Below the pieces are notes generated by a model. It had not been told where the DNA came from. It made no database searches and worked only from the letters and a program-made list of their open reading frames with translations. Source: an uncultured Lachnospiraceae bacterium (GTDB lineage: Bacteria; Bacillota; Clostridia; Lachnospirales; Lachnospiraceae). From it: a stretch of DNA of 33,433 nucleotides. Positions 1 to 7,280 of this stretch are shown here, one piece after another (position 1 is the first letter of the stretch; each line of letters opens with the position of its first letter). Location of the stretch: the NCBI GenBank assembly GCA_910584325.1, contig CAJTZH010000020.1:1-33433 (forward strand). The letters run 5' to 3'. A program made the position numbers and the translations under genes.

Positions 1-2
1 TG

Positions 3-248
3 ACAGCATTGATTGATGAGCTGAAAATCATAGGGACACGTTTTGATGCCAGCCCTGCGCAGGTTGCGACGGCATGGGCGATTGCAAAAGGCACGCTCCC
101 GATTATCGGAGTAACAAAGGTAAATCAGGTTGAGGAGGCAGCAAAGGCGGCACGAATTGAGCTGACTGCTGACGAGATCAGCCGCTTGGAAAGATTGGGC
201 GATGAAACAGGCGTCCATACACTTCGGGAGTGGGAAAAGGAGATGTAG
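3..248 (+). CDS. Aldo/keto reductase, C-terminal part (5' end outside window)
   Basis: The frame is open to the left edge, so this is the last ~81 codons of a longer gene. The residues match the C-terminal end of the aldo/keto reductase barrel: a stretch reading SPAQVATAWAIAKG, then PIIGVTKVNQVEEA, then a TADEISRLE helix. In this family these segments form the final barrel helices and part of the NADP(H) adenosine-phosphate pocket; the catalytic tetrad lies upstream and cannot be checked. The stop is three bases before the acetyltransferase start, so the two are probably co-transcribed. The product is presumably a cytosolic NADPH-dependent carbonyl reductase; the substrate cannot be told. Confidence 0.85.
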   Translation, partial: TALIDELKIIGTRFDASPAQVATAWAIAKGTLPIIGVTKVNQVEEAAKAARIELTADEISRLERLGDETGVHTLREWEKEM

Positions 249-251
249 ACC

Positions 252-845
252 ATGACGGTAAAGGATGTGATTGATGGATTTCGGGAAGGGGCAAAAGAAA
301 ATACCGAACGGGATGCCTATGCAAACGAACTTTTTCAGGAAGCTATCCGGATTGGTATGGAACTGAATAATCAGTATCATACACCGGAGGAACTTCGGGA
401 GATTATGGGGCGGCTGACAGGGAAAAAGATTGATGATACCTTTCGTCTGTTTCCTCCATTTTATACGGATTTTGGAAAAAATATCACAATCGGGAAAGAT
501 GTCTTTATCAATTCCGGGTGTCACTTTCAGGATCAGGGCGGAATTGAAATCGGGGACGGCGCATTGATAGGTCACAATGTAGTGCTGGCAACCATCAACC
601 ATGACCTGAACCCAAAGGAAAACCGGAAAAATCATTATGCGCCGATTAAGATTGGCGCTCATGTATGGATTGGCTCTAACGCAACCATACTGCCGGGAGT
701 GACACTTGGCGATTGGGCAGTGGTTGCGGCGGGGGCTGTGGTGGCACGGGATGTTCCTGCCATGACGGTAGTCGGAGGTGTTCCTGCGAAAGTGCTGAGA
801 GTGGTTCAGGAAGGAAAGGAGGAACGGTATGAAACGGTTGTTTAA
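252..845 (+). CDS. Sugar O-acetyltransferase, left-handed beta-helix (maltose/galactoside acetyltransferase type)
   Basis: This 197-residue protein matches the size of Maa/LacA-type acetyltransferases. An N-terminal helical part (~1-55) is followed by hexapeptide repeats forming a left-handed beta-helix (IEIGDGALIGHNV, IKIGAHVWIGSNATILPGV, VVAAGAVVARDV). His117 in TINHDL is at the place of the catalytic histidine that activates the sugar hydroxyl for acetyl transfer from acetyl-CoA. The C-terminal GGVPAKVLR stretch is typical of the family. AAGGAG nine bases upstream supports the ATG at 252. It overlaps the next gene by 17 bases. The acceptor sugar is unknown; its neighbours are oxidoreductases, not sugar genes. 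Confidence 0.93.
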   Translation: MTVKDVIDGFREGAKENTERDAYANELFQEAIRIGMELNNQYHTPEELREIMGRLTGKKIDDTFRLFPPFYTDFGKNITIGKDVFINSGCHFQDQGGIEIGDGALIGHNVVLATINHDLNPKENRKNHYAPIKIGAHVWIGSNATILPGVTLGDWAVVAAGAVVARDVPAMTVVGGVPAKVLRVVQEGKEERYETVV

Positions 846-1908
846 TCTTATGCTGGCTTGTCTGCTTATCGTTTCGCTATCAGCCTGCGGAAAACAGGCG
901 GGGACAGATTCCCCTGCGGATAAAGTATCAGAGAAATCTGGGCAGACAGAAAGTGTAGAAACAATAGAGCAGACAGAACAGGAGCCGTCAGCAGCATCGG
1001 AAACCGCACAGACTGAAGCAGAAACGGAAAATGATATGGCTGGCGGGCAGGAACAGCAGACGCAGGGAGGTGACAATACAGTGACGGGAGATATTTCTTT
1101 TAACTTTGAAACAAAGTCGGTTTTATTGAACAGCGGCTATGAAATGCCCATATATGGGATTGGAACATACAGTCTGACCGGGGATACCTGTGTGGAGTCT
1201 GTCACGGCGGCATTAAACAGCGGCGTCCGCCTGATTGATACTGCCTATATGTACCATAACGAGGAAAGTGTGGGGGAGGCTGTGAGGAACTCCGGCATAC
1301 CGAGGGAGAAAATCTTTGTCATTACAAAGCTGTACCCGAACCAGTTTGACCATCCGGAAGCAGCGATTGAGGAGGCGCTTGCCAAATTAGATATAGACTA
1401 CATTGACATGATGCTGCTCCACCACCCCGGAACAGGCGATGTGGAGGCTTACCTTGCAATGGAAAAAGCGGTTGCAGACGGCAAAATCCGTTCACTTGGT
1501 TTATCAAACTGGTATGTGGAAGAACTGGAGGAATTTTTACCGCAGATAAACATTACCCCGGCTCTGGTGCAGAATGAAATACACCCGTATTATCAGGAGA
1601 ACGATGTAATCCCGTACATTCACAGCCTTGGGATTGTGGTGCAGGGGTGGTATCCGCTTGGCGGCAGGGGGTATACGGCAGGGCTGCTTGGGAATGAAGT
1701 GATTTCGGAAATTGCAGCAGCGCATGGGAAATCATCGGCGCAGGTGATTCTTCGGTGGAATCTGCAAAAGGGTGTCGTAGTCATTCCCGGCTCCAGCAAT
1801 CCCGATCATATTCAGGAAAACACGGAATTGTTTGATTTTGAATTGACGGAGGAGGAAATGGGGCGTATCAATGCCCTTGACCGTGGCGAAAAACATGATT
1901 GGTACTAA
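829..1908 (+). CDS. Aldo/keto reductase with lipoprotein signal peptide
   Basis: Residues 1-20 are a lipoprotein signal with lipobox LSAC (Cys20), so the mature protein should be lipid-anchored on the outer face of the membrane. Residues ~21-85 are a low-complexity Ser/Thr/Glu/Gln linker. Residues ~90-359 are a complete aldo/keto reductase barrel with the expected tetrad: Asp137 and Tyr142 (LIDTAYMYHNEES), Lys167 (VITKLYPN) and His198 (MMLLHHPG). SLGLSNW and the C-terminal VVIPGSSNPDHIQEN cofactor segment are present. The gene begins inside the acetyltransferase gene, behind a GGAAAGGAGG site. Family members use NADPH, which is not expected outside the cell, so either another reductant is used or the protein has another role. 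Substrate unknown. Confidence 0.9.
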   Translation: MKRLFNLMLACLLIVSLSACGKQAGTDSPADKVSEKSGQTESVETIEQTEQEPSAASETAQTEAETENDMAGGQEQQTQGGDNTVTGDISFNFETKSVLLNSGYEMPIYGIGTYSLTGDTCVESVTAALNSGVRLIDTAYMYHNEESVGEAVRNSGIPREKIFVITKLYPNQFDHPEAAIEEALAKLDIDYIDMMLLHHPGTGDVEAYLAMEKAVADGKIRSLGLSNWYVEELEEFLPQINITPALVQNEIHPYYQENDVIPYIHSLGIVVQGWYPLGGRGYTAGLLGNEVISEIAAAHGKSSAQVILRWNLQKGVVVIPGSSNPDHIQENTELFDFELTEEEMGRINALDRGEKHDWY

Positions 1909-1934
1909 AAAATTTTGTAAAGTGGAGGTAGTAT

Positions 1935-2522
1935 ATGAAAGTTTTAGCGATTAGCGGAAGCGCAAGAAAGGACGGAAACACAGCAATCCTAATCAATACT
2001 GTGTTTGAGGAACTGCATAAGGCAGGAATTGAAACGGAGATGGTGCAGCTTTCCGGAAAAATCATGGAACCCTGCAAGGCTTGTTGGGCTTGCGGCGGAA
2101 GAAAAAACTGCGTGCATAGTAAGGATATGTTTCAGGAAATTTTCGAGAAGATGACACAGGCTGATGGGATCATTCTCGGCTCGCCTGTTTATACGGCAAA
2201 CATTTCTGCGAATATGCAGGCATTTTTAGAACGGGCATCCGTAGTAACCAATATGAATCGGAATGAAAATCTGTTTCAGCATAAAGTCGGTGCGGCTGTT
2301 ACGGCTGCACGCAGAGGAGGCGCACTTACTACCCTTGATGCAATGTATCATTTCTTTATGCTGCAAAATATGTTTGTGGTCGGTTCCTCTTATTGGGCGT
2401 TTGGCTATGGACAAATGCCGGGAGATGTCCAGAAAGACGAGGAAGGTCTTGATACAATGAGAAATCTTGGTCAGAATATGGCATATTTGTTGAAGGCACT
2501 GGAAGAAAGGCGGAATGGGTAA
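1935..2522 (+). CDS. Iron-sulfur flavoprotein / NADPH-dependent FMN reductase family
   Basis: The 195-residue protein has a flavodoxin-like fold. The N-terminal strand-loop SGSARKDGNT (~8-16) binds the FMN phosphate, and GSPVYTANISANMQAFLER is the second flavin loop. Between them Cys47, Cys50, Cys53 and Cys59 form a CX2CX2CX5C set. In the iron-sulfur flavoprotein family such a compact set holds a [4Fe-4S] cluster, so this is probably a cytosolic electron-transfer flavoprotein, not a plain reductase. A GGAGG site lies upstream. Its stop overlaps the start of the next gene by one base (TAATG), which implies translational coupling to the flavodoxin lipoprotein. Electron donor and acceptor are not evident. 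Confidence 0.88.
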   Translation: MKVLAISGSARKDGNTAILINTVFEELHKAGIETEMVQLSGKIMEPCKACWACGGRKNCVHSKDMFQEIFEKMTQADGIILGSPVYTANISANMQAFLERASVVTNMNRNENLFQHKVGAAVTAARRGGALTTLDAMYHFFMLQNMFVVGSSYWAFGYGQMPGDVQKDEEGLDTMRNLGQNMAYLLKALEERRNG

Positions 2523-3232
2523 TGAGGAAAATCGTTAGTCTGTTGCTTTCTTTTGGGATGATTTTTGCTTTGGCAGCCTGCGGTCAGTCTGCTGCATCTG
2601 AAAAGCAGGAGGAAATACAGTCTGTCGTGCAGAAAACAGATGAACAGTCGGAAGCACCTCAGAATGGGGCAACAGTGGAACAGTCGGAAACAGAAATGGA
2701 AACAGAGCCTTCTGAATCCATTTCGACAGAGGAACAAGAGGCAGATGTGAGTACAAAAACATTGGTTGTATATTTTTCGTGTACAGGGACTACGGAACTT
2801 GTAGCGGAGTATATTACGGAGATTTTAGGAGCTGATATTTATGAGATTGTACCTGAAAATCCATATACGGAGGCAGACTTGGCATATTATACAAATGGTC
2901 GAGCAGATCAGGAACAAAATGACCCGAATATGCGCCCGGTGATTTCCGGCGGTGTGGAGAATATGGACGAATATGATACCATAATTCTAGGTTATCCGAT
3001 TTGGCACGGTCAGGCTCCCCGTATTATCAGTACATTTTTAGAAAGCTATGATTTTTCAGGGAAAACAATAATGCCGTTCTGCACTTCCCATAGCAGCGGG
3101 ATTGGTTCCAGTGCGGATAATCTTCATTCTCTTTGCGCAGAGTCTGTGGAGTGGAGGGATGGAAAAAGATTTGAATTAGGAGTTTCAAAAGAAAGCGTTC
3201 AGAAATGGATTGAGGAAATTGGGATTGAGTGA
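2522..3232 (+). CDS. Flavodoxin-domain lipoprotein
   Basis: Residues 1-20 form a lipoprotein signal with lipobox LAAC. A Ser/Glu/Gln-rich linker follows (~21-78), then a flavodoxin domain (~79-236). The FMN phosphate loop is VVYFSCTGTTE, and LGYPIWHGQAPR and PFCTSHSSGIGSS are the later flavin loops typical of the long flavodoxin_4 group. The build (signal, acidic linker, redox domain) copies that of the aldo/keto reductase lipoprotein two genes upstream. It is coupled by TAATG to the iron-sulfur flavoprotein. An extracellular electron carrier is a reasonable inference; no partner cytochrome or quinone enzyme is in the window. Confidence 0.88.
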   Translation: MRKIVSLLLSFGMIFALAACGQSAASEKQEEIQSVVQKTDEQSEAPQNGATVEQSETEMETEPSESISTEEQEADVSTKTLVVYFSCTGTTELVAEYITEILGADIYEIVPENPYTEADLAYYTNGRADQEQNDPNMRPVISGGVENMDEYDTIILGYPIWHGQAPRIISTFLESYDFSGKTIMPFCTSHSSGIGSSADNLHSLCAESVEWRDGKRFELGVSKESVQKWIEEIGIE

Positions 3233-3268
3233 AAAGTTAAAAAAATAAATAATTGGCTTGATACTACT

Positions 3269-3318
3269 AGAGGTGTATTGTGGGGAAATAGAAAGTGCCT
3301 TGTGGTGCATCTCTTTTT
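3269..3318 (+). terminator. Candidate intrinsic terminator after the flavodoxin gene
   Basis: AGAGGTGTA (3269-3277) can pair with TGCATCTCT (3306-3314) in nine pairs, two of them G-U, and a run of five T ends at 3318. The loop is long (28 bases), so this is a weak call. Its position 36 bases after the stop fits the end of the redox operon. Confidence 0.35.
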
Positions 3319-3537
3319 CAATAAAAAACATATAAAATGAAACAGTTTTTATGAATTTTTTTTGTTGTTTGGGAAGCAGTTATATAGAAATTGATTTATA
3401 TTTTACAGCATACGCCATCTTGGATAAGGTTTTTTTGAGTAAAAATTCTTTTAAAATAATTTGTGAATTTTGCTATATGAGGGGGTTAGGGGGATTCAAT
3501 GTCGTCAACTTAAGCCGAAAATCCGCTAACTATAAAT
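3319..3537. other. AT-rich gap without a recognisable gene
   Basis: A 219-base AT-rich stretch between the redox operon and the IS4-type relic. The open frame at 3351-3590 on the plus strand has no recognisable domain and no good ribosome site. The right part (about 3500-3537) probably still belongs to the decayed IS element. Confidence 0.5.
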
Positions 3538-3900
3538 TTACGCGTATGAAAAAACATTTGTTATTCCGTGATGACTCACTTTCCTTTTGAAATGTCTGTC
3601 TGGACGGATAATGGACCTTACGTTTTTGGCGCGCTGAATCAACTGCTGCAGTTTATCCTTGTAACACCGGATATTTATTAAACACCGGATATATCTGGAA
3701 ACTGCGCCTATGATGTAGCTTCTGTTTAATTGGTATTTATGTCTGCCCCTGTTCAATTTTTCCCTGATTTCATTTTCTGTAGAGGATTTAATCAGTGCAG
3801 ACAGGTTTGATATAAATAAAGCTGCATACAGTTCCTGGCGAATTGCCTGGGGATTTTTCCCGGAAAAATTCTCCAACCGTACCCTTGTTTTAAGCGACAA
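3538..3900 (-). pseudogene. IS4-family transposase, C-terminal fragment
   Basis: Read on the minus strand, the frame gives LKTRVRLENFSGKNPQAI, then LYAALFISNLSALI, then a basic segment HKYQLNRSYIIG and the tail KDKLQQLIQR. This is the C-terminal end of IS4-type DDE transposases, where the LENFSG segment lies next to the catalytic glutamate. Only ~120 residues remain; the catalytic aspartates and one end of the element are missing. The open frame continues upstream to 3951, but that part is antisense to an aldo/keto reductase relic. The junction is near 3895-3905. Inactive remnant. Confidence 0.75.
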
Positions 3901-4049
3901 AGATTTCCCATGTGGACGGCGCGGTAAAAGCGGTGGAGTTGGAACTGACAAAAGCCGAGACCTGTTATCTGGAGGAGCTGTATGTTCCCCATGCCCTTGC
4001 GGGCGTTATGGCACAGAACGGCAAACAAAAAGCAGGAAATGTGGTATAA
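3900..4049 (+). pseudogene. Aldo/keto reductase, 3' remnant
   Basis: From about 3900 a plus-strand frame encodes ISHVDGAVKAVELEL, then ETCYLEELYVPHALAGVMA, ending with TAA at 4047-4049. The LEELYVPHALAGVM segment is typical of the C-terminal end of one aldo/keto reductase subgroup. Nothing of the barrel remains; the upstream part was replaced by the IS4-type relic. The stop is 19 bases before the CMD-cupin gene, so the two were probably one transcript before the insertion. No start codon or promoter is visible for the fragment. Confidence 0.7.
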
Positions 4050-4068
4050 ATGACAGGAGGATAAGACA

Positions 4069-4824
4069 ATGGAGAAAATTATACAGACAGCAGGAAAGAT
4101 GCAGTTAGGCGACTTCGCACCGGAATTTGCGCACTATAATGACGATGTACTGTTTGGGGAAAACTGGAACAATCAGGATATTGACCTGAAAACACGCTGC
4201 ATTGTAACGATGGTGGCGCTGATGTCTTCTGGTATTACGGATTCTTCGCTGCTTTACCATCTGGAAAATGCAAAGGCACATGGCGTGACGAAAGCGGAAG
4301 CCGCAGCGATCATCACCCATGCCGCTTTTTATGCAGGATGGCCGAAGGGTTGGGCAGTGTTTGGTCTGGCAAAGGATGTGTGGAAAGATGAAACTGCGGG
4401 TGGAGATGCAAAAGCTGTTCATGCTGCCAAGATGGTATTTCCTATCGGCAAGCCTAATGACGGCTTTGCACAGTATTTTACCGGACGAAGTTTCCTTGCT
4501 CCGCTTTCCACATCACAGGTAGGAATTTTCAATGTGACATTTGAGCCGGGATGCCGCAACAACTGGCATATCCATCATGCGGATAAAGGCGGCGGGCAGA
4601 TTCTGGTCTGTGTCGCAGGACGTGGATATTACCAGGAAGAAGGAAAAGAGGCGCAGGAACTCCGCCCCGGAGACGTTGTCAATATCCCGGTCGGTGTAAA
4701 GCACTGGCACGGCGCGGCAAAAGACAGCTGGTTTTCGCATCTGGCGGTTGAAGTTCCTGGTGAGAACGGTTCCAATGAGTGGCTGGAAGCGGTAGACGAT
4801 GCAACATATAACAGCCTGAAGTAA
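4069..4824 (+). CDS. Carboxymuconolactone decarboxylase-like / cupin fusion protein
   Basis: This 251-residue protein has two domains. Residues ~10-110 resemble the CMD family (IDLKTRCIVTMVALMSSG, then HGVTKAEAAAIITHAAFYAGW). The redox CXXC of AhpD-type members is absent, which favours the decarboxylase-like branch. Residues ~140-250 are a cupin: WHIHHADKGGGQIL supplies the HXH metal ligands of motif 1, and RPGDVVNIPVGVKHWHG is motif 2 with its histidine. AGGAGG at 4055-4060 supports ATG 4069. Such fusions are common beside aldo/keto reductases and alcohol dehydrogenases in anaerobes, as here. The reaction is not established. It looks intact although relics flank it on both sides. Confidence 0.88.
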   Translation: MEKIIQTAGKMQLGDFAPEFAHYNDDVLFGENWNNQDIDLKTRCIVTMVALMSSGITDSSLLYHLENAKAHGVTKAEAAAIITHAAFYAGWPKGWAVFGLAKDVWKDETAGGDAKAVHAAKMVFPIGKPNDGFAQYFTGRSFLAPLSTSQVGIFNVTFEPGCRNNWHIHHADKGGGQILVCVAGRGYYQEEGKEAQELRPGDVVNIPVGVKHWHGAAKDSWFSHLAVEVPGENGSNEWLEAVDDATYNSLK

Positions 4825-4866
4825 GATCCGGATCAGAGAAGATAAAGAAGCAAGGAGGAGAAAATC

Positions 4867-4937
4867 ATGTTAGGAAATTTTATATATTCAAATTCGACAA
4901 AAATATATTTTGGAGAGGATTCCCTGCAGATATCACA
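4867..4937 (+). pseudogene. Iron-containing alcohol dehydrogenase (butanol dehydrogenase type), N-terminal stub
   Basis: AAGGAGGAG precedes an ATG whose first ~20 codons (MLGNFIYSNSTKIYFGEDSL) are the usual start of NAD(P)H-dependent butanol dehydrogenases of the iron-containing family. After that the sequence switches to the antisense of an IS3-type orfA, so no Rossmann fold or iron site is left. The frame stays open to 5172 but encodes unrelated residues. This is an insertion-truncated stub downstream of the CMD-cupin gene. Confidence 0.75.
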
Positions 4938-5030
4938 TCTTCGTTTGCCAGAATGGTATAAATCTACTAACTGCTGCTTAAATTCATCTGTGTACTTACG
5001 TGGTTTTCTTTTCTGTTTTGTTTCGGTCAT
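4920..5030 (-). pseudogene. IS3-family transposase orfA, N-terminal fragment
   Basis: On the minus strand, AAAGGAG precedes an ATG at 5030 and a peptide that contains RKPRKYTDEFKQQLVDLYHSG and ends CRE. This is the helix-turn-helix start of orfA from IS3-type (IS150/IS3 group) elements, normally ~90-100 residues; only ~37 remain. The rest of the element, including the orfB integrase, is gone, and the break coincides with the alcohol dehydrogenase stub. One terminal repeat may lie between 5031 and about 5170, but no partner end is left to prove it. Confidence 0.75.
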
Positions 5031-5217
5031 ATTGACTGCTCCTTTACTTATTGGTTTCATATTATATGACCTTAAAAAATCTGTCCAGTTTATTGTAACC
5101 TATCCAAATCAAATCCTTGAGTATAAGGTGTCAACTAAAATGATACAACATCAATTCCGTTTGATAAGATAACGTGGTTCTTCTTAAAAAATTTAGAGTA
5201 ACGGACAATGCGGCATA

Positions 5218-6222
5218 TTAACTGTTTCTGATTTGTAAATATGCCGCTGTTTCAATGTGAAGCGTTTCTTTGCCGTTATTTCGGATAGTTTCCGTCAGAC
5301 ATTTCACAGCAATATTTGCCAGACGGTCAATCGGAACATGGACGGAAGAAAGCGGCGGTTCTACACATGCGGACATCGGGATATCGTCAAAGCCGATTAT
5401 GGATATATCGTTTGGAATCTTAAAACCGTTTTCTTTTAAGGCTTTCACCGCGCCGATGGCAATCAGGTCGTTGTCTGCAAAATAGCAGGATGCCAGCGTG
5501 TCCCTGTTTTTAATAATTTCTGTCATGTCGGCATACGCTCCCTCGACAGAAGGCGTGAGACGATGGATGACAGTGCAGGAAGCCGACATGCCGTTTTCTA
5601 AAACTGCTTTGAAAAACCCTTCCGCACGTTCTGAAAAATTTTGTATCGGATACGCCGACTGCAAATAGCCGGGCTGCTTTCCTGATTTCTTTATTAAATG
5701 GGAAGCTGCCAGATAAGCGCCCTGCCGGTTATTTATCGTAATATAGCAGGCAGGCACATCAATATGATAACTGTCCAGCACCACAAACGGAACCGGGCAT
5801 TGACGCCATTTTTTTAAGTCGTCGGAACGCATTTCGGTTGCCAGCAGGATGATACCCTTATACAGAGCAACACTTTCCTGAAACAGACGATTCATGTCCG
5901 TATCGTCATAAAGGTACTGCATTGCGGTTTGGTAACCGGATTGATTACAACACAAATAAACAGATTCCGATAATTCCGGAAAAAAGGCGGAATCATTGAC
6001 AACGGCTCCGTGTTTTTTATAATTGGCAAACAGTATGGTTCCATTTACTTCCGACTTTGCACTTTGAGTCTTTATCCGGGAAAAATCATATCCGAGTTCT
6101 GCTGCCGTATCAATAACTTTCTTTTTAGTTTTTGTACTGACGCCTGCTTTATTGTGAAGCGCCATTGAAACGGCAGCTTCAGATAAATGAAGTCTCTTGG
6201 CGATTTCTTTTGCTGTTATCAT
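5218..6222 (-). CDS. LacI-family transcriptional regulator
   Basis: From the ATG at 6222 the protein has ~334 residues, standard for the family. Residues 1-50 are the LacI helix-turn-helix and hinge (TAKEIAKRLHLSEAAVSMAL, then GVSTKTKKKVIDTAAELGY). The rest is a periplasmic-binding-protein-like effector domain, with SIIGFDDIPMSACVEPPLSSV near the end as in GalR/CcpA relatives. A TTG at 6249 would add nine residues, but AAAGGAGG at about 6238-6245 sits correctly for ATG 6222. It is divergent from the nucleoside hydrolase and GH105-like genes and probably controls them. The inducer is unknown; an unsaturated uronic sugar product would fit. Confidence 0.93.
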   Translation of the reverse strand: MITAKEIAKRLHLSEAAVSMALHNKAGVSTKTKKKVIDTAAELGYDFSRIKTQSAKSEVNGTILFANYKKHGAVVNDSAFFPELSESVYLCCNQSGYQTAMQYLYDDTDMNRLFQESVALYKGIILLATEMRSDDLKKWRQCPVPFVVLDSYHIDVPACYITINNRQGAYLAASHLIKKSGKQPGYLQSAYPIQNFSERAEGFFKAVLENGMSASCTVIHRLTPSVEGAYADMTEIIKNRDTLASCYFADNDLIAIGAVKALKENGFKIPNDISIIGFDDIPMSACVEPPLSSVHVPIDRLANIAVKCLTETIRNNGKETLHIETAAYLQIRNS

Positions 6223-6259
6223 TGCTGTAACTATGCCTCCTTTAAACAATACAATATAA

Positions 6260-6321
6260 AAATTAAGTTATTAAGTCAATAAAATAATAAAAATTTACTT
6301 AATTTTGAATTGAAATTAAGT
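6260..6321. promoter_or_regulatory. Candidate LacI-family operator: three AAATTAAGT half-sites
   Basis: ACTTAATTT (6297-6305) and AAATTAAGT (6313-6321) form a perfect inverted repeat with a 7-base spacer. A third AAATTAAGT lies at 6260-6268. The sites fill the 146-base space between the divergent regulator gene and the plus-strand operon, where an autoregulating LacI protein would bind. The A+T bias of the region raises the chance of accidental repeats, and LacI-family operators usually have a central CG, which is absent. Confidence 0.4.
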
Positions 6322-6368
6322 TGCGAATGTGTAAAAATAACTATATCACAGGAGGAGGTGGCGCAGCG

Positions 6369-7280
6369 ATGATAAAATTTCATATTCCAGAAGAGAAAAA
6401 GGTGCGTGTCATTTTGGACTCGGATGTAAAAAACGAAGTTGACGACCAGTTTGCCATTGTGCACGCGGTTTTATCCGAATCAATGGAATTAAAGGGCATT
6501 ATTCCGGCGCATTTTGGAGAAGAGAAGTCCGTGCACAGCCAGCAGGACAGCTATGAAGAAGCGATGCTGATTTTAAAGAAAATGAATAAAGAAAACAAAG
6601 TCCGCGTGGAGAGCGGTGCGAAATGTGCGCTGAGGGACGAAAATACGCCAGTAGAATCGGACGGTGCAAGGCTTATTATTGAGGAAGCCATGAAAGAGGA
6701 CGAGCGCCCTCTCTATATCGCGTTTCTCGGTCCGTTGACCGATATGGCGTCCGCACTGTTAATGGAGCCGGAAATTGCGAAAAAAAATATAACTGTTATA
6801 TGGATTGGCGGGAGAGATTATCCCTGCGGAGGCTGGGAATACAATCTGAAAAACGACGTATGCGCGGCAAATGTAGTGTTCCGTTCACAGGCGGCGTTGT
6901 GGCAGGTTCCAAGAAATGTTTACCGTATGATGCCGGTTTCTTTTGCGGAATTGTGGGACAGAGTACATCCTTATGGTGAAATCGGTCAATATCTTGCCGA
7001 GAATGTAGTCAGCTTTAACAACGAATGGAAATCAAGACCTGCCGAGTACCGGATTCTCGGAGATTCTCCTTCAATCGGCATTATACTTTTTCCGGACTGC
7101 GGAGAATGGGAGTGGAGACCGGCGCCGGAGTTTGACGAACAGATGCGTTATGTCTGCACCGGAAAAGGCAGACCTGTCCGTGTTTATAAAAATATTGATT
7201 CGAGATTTATACTGGAAGATTTCTATGCGAAATTAAAATTTTTTGCGGCAGGTAGCGGACATGACAGAGCAGAATGTTGA
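6369..7280 (+). CDS. Nucleoside hydrolase family protein (IUNH superfamily)
   Basis: The start at 6369 follows GGAGGAGG at 6351-6358; an upstream in-frame TTG at 6321 lacks a ribosome site. The 303-residue protein begins with VRVILDSDVKNEVDDQFAI, the DXDXXXXDD calcium-binding signature of inosine-uridine nucleoside hydrolases. IAFLGPLTDMASALL and TVIWIGGRDYPCGGWEYNLKND are later family blocks; NLKND places an Asn/Asp near the active site. The family splits N-glycosidic bonds of ribonucleosides in the cytosol. Here it is paired with a pectin-degradation enzyme and a LacI regulator, so the true substrate may be another furanoside. It overlaps the next gene by 20 bases. Confidence 0.87.
   Translation: MIKFHIPEEKKVRVILDSDVKNEVDDQFAIVHAVLSESMELKGIIPAHFGEEKSVHSQQDSYEEAMLILKKMNKENKVRVESGAKCALRDENTPVESDGARLIIEEAMKEDERPLYIAFLGPLTDMASALLMEPEIAKKNITVIWIGGRDYPCGGWEYNLKNDVCAANVVFRSQAALWQVPRNVYRMMPVSFAELWDRVHPYGEIGQYLAENVVSFNNEWKSRPAEYRILGDSPSIGIILFPDCGEWEWRPAPEFDEQMRYVCTGKGRPVRVYKNIDSRFILEDFYAKLKFFAAGSGHDRAEC

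Noticed and set aside
3351..3590. 79-codon plus-strand open frame
   Set aside because: AT-rich, no ribosome site or recognisable domain, and it runs into the IS4-type relic.
3538..3951. A 137-residue minus-strand protein read as an intact gene
   Set aside because: Only the part below about 3900 is transposase; the N-terminal part is antisense to an aldo/keto reductase relic.
4867..5172. A 101-residue protein read as one gene
   Set aside because: Its first ~20 residues are an alcohol dehydrogenase start and the rest is antisense to an IS3-type orfA, so it is a chance fusion frame.
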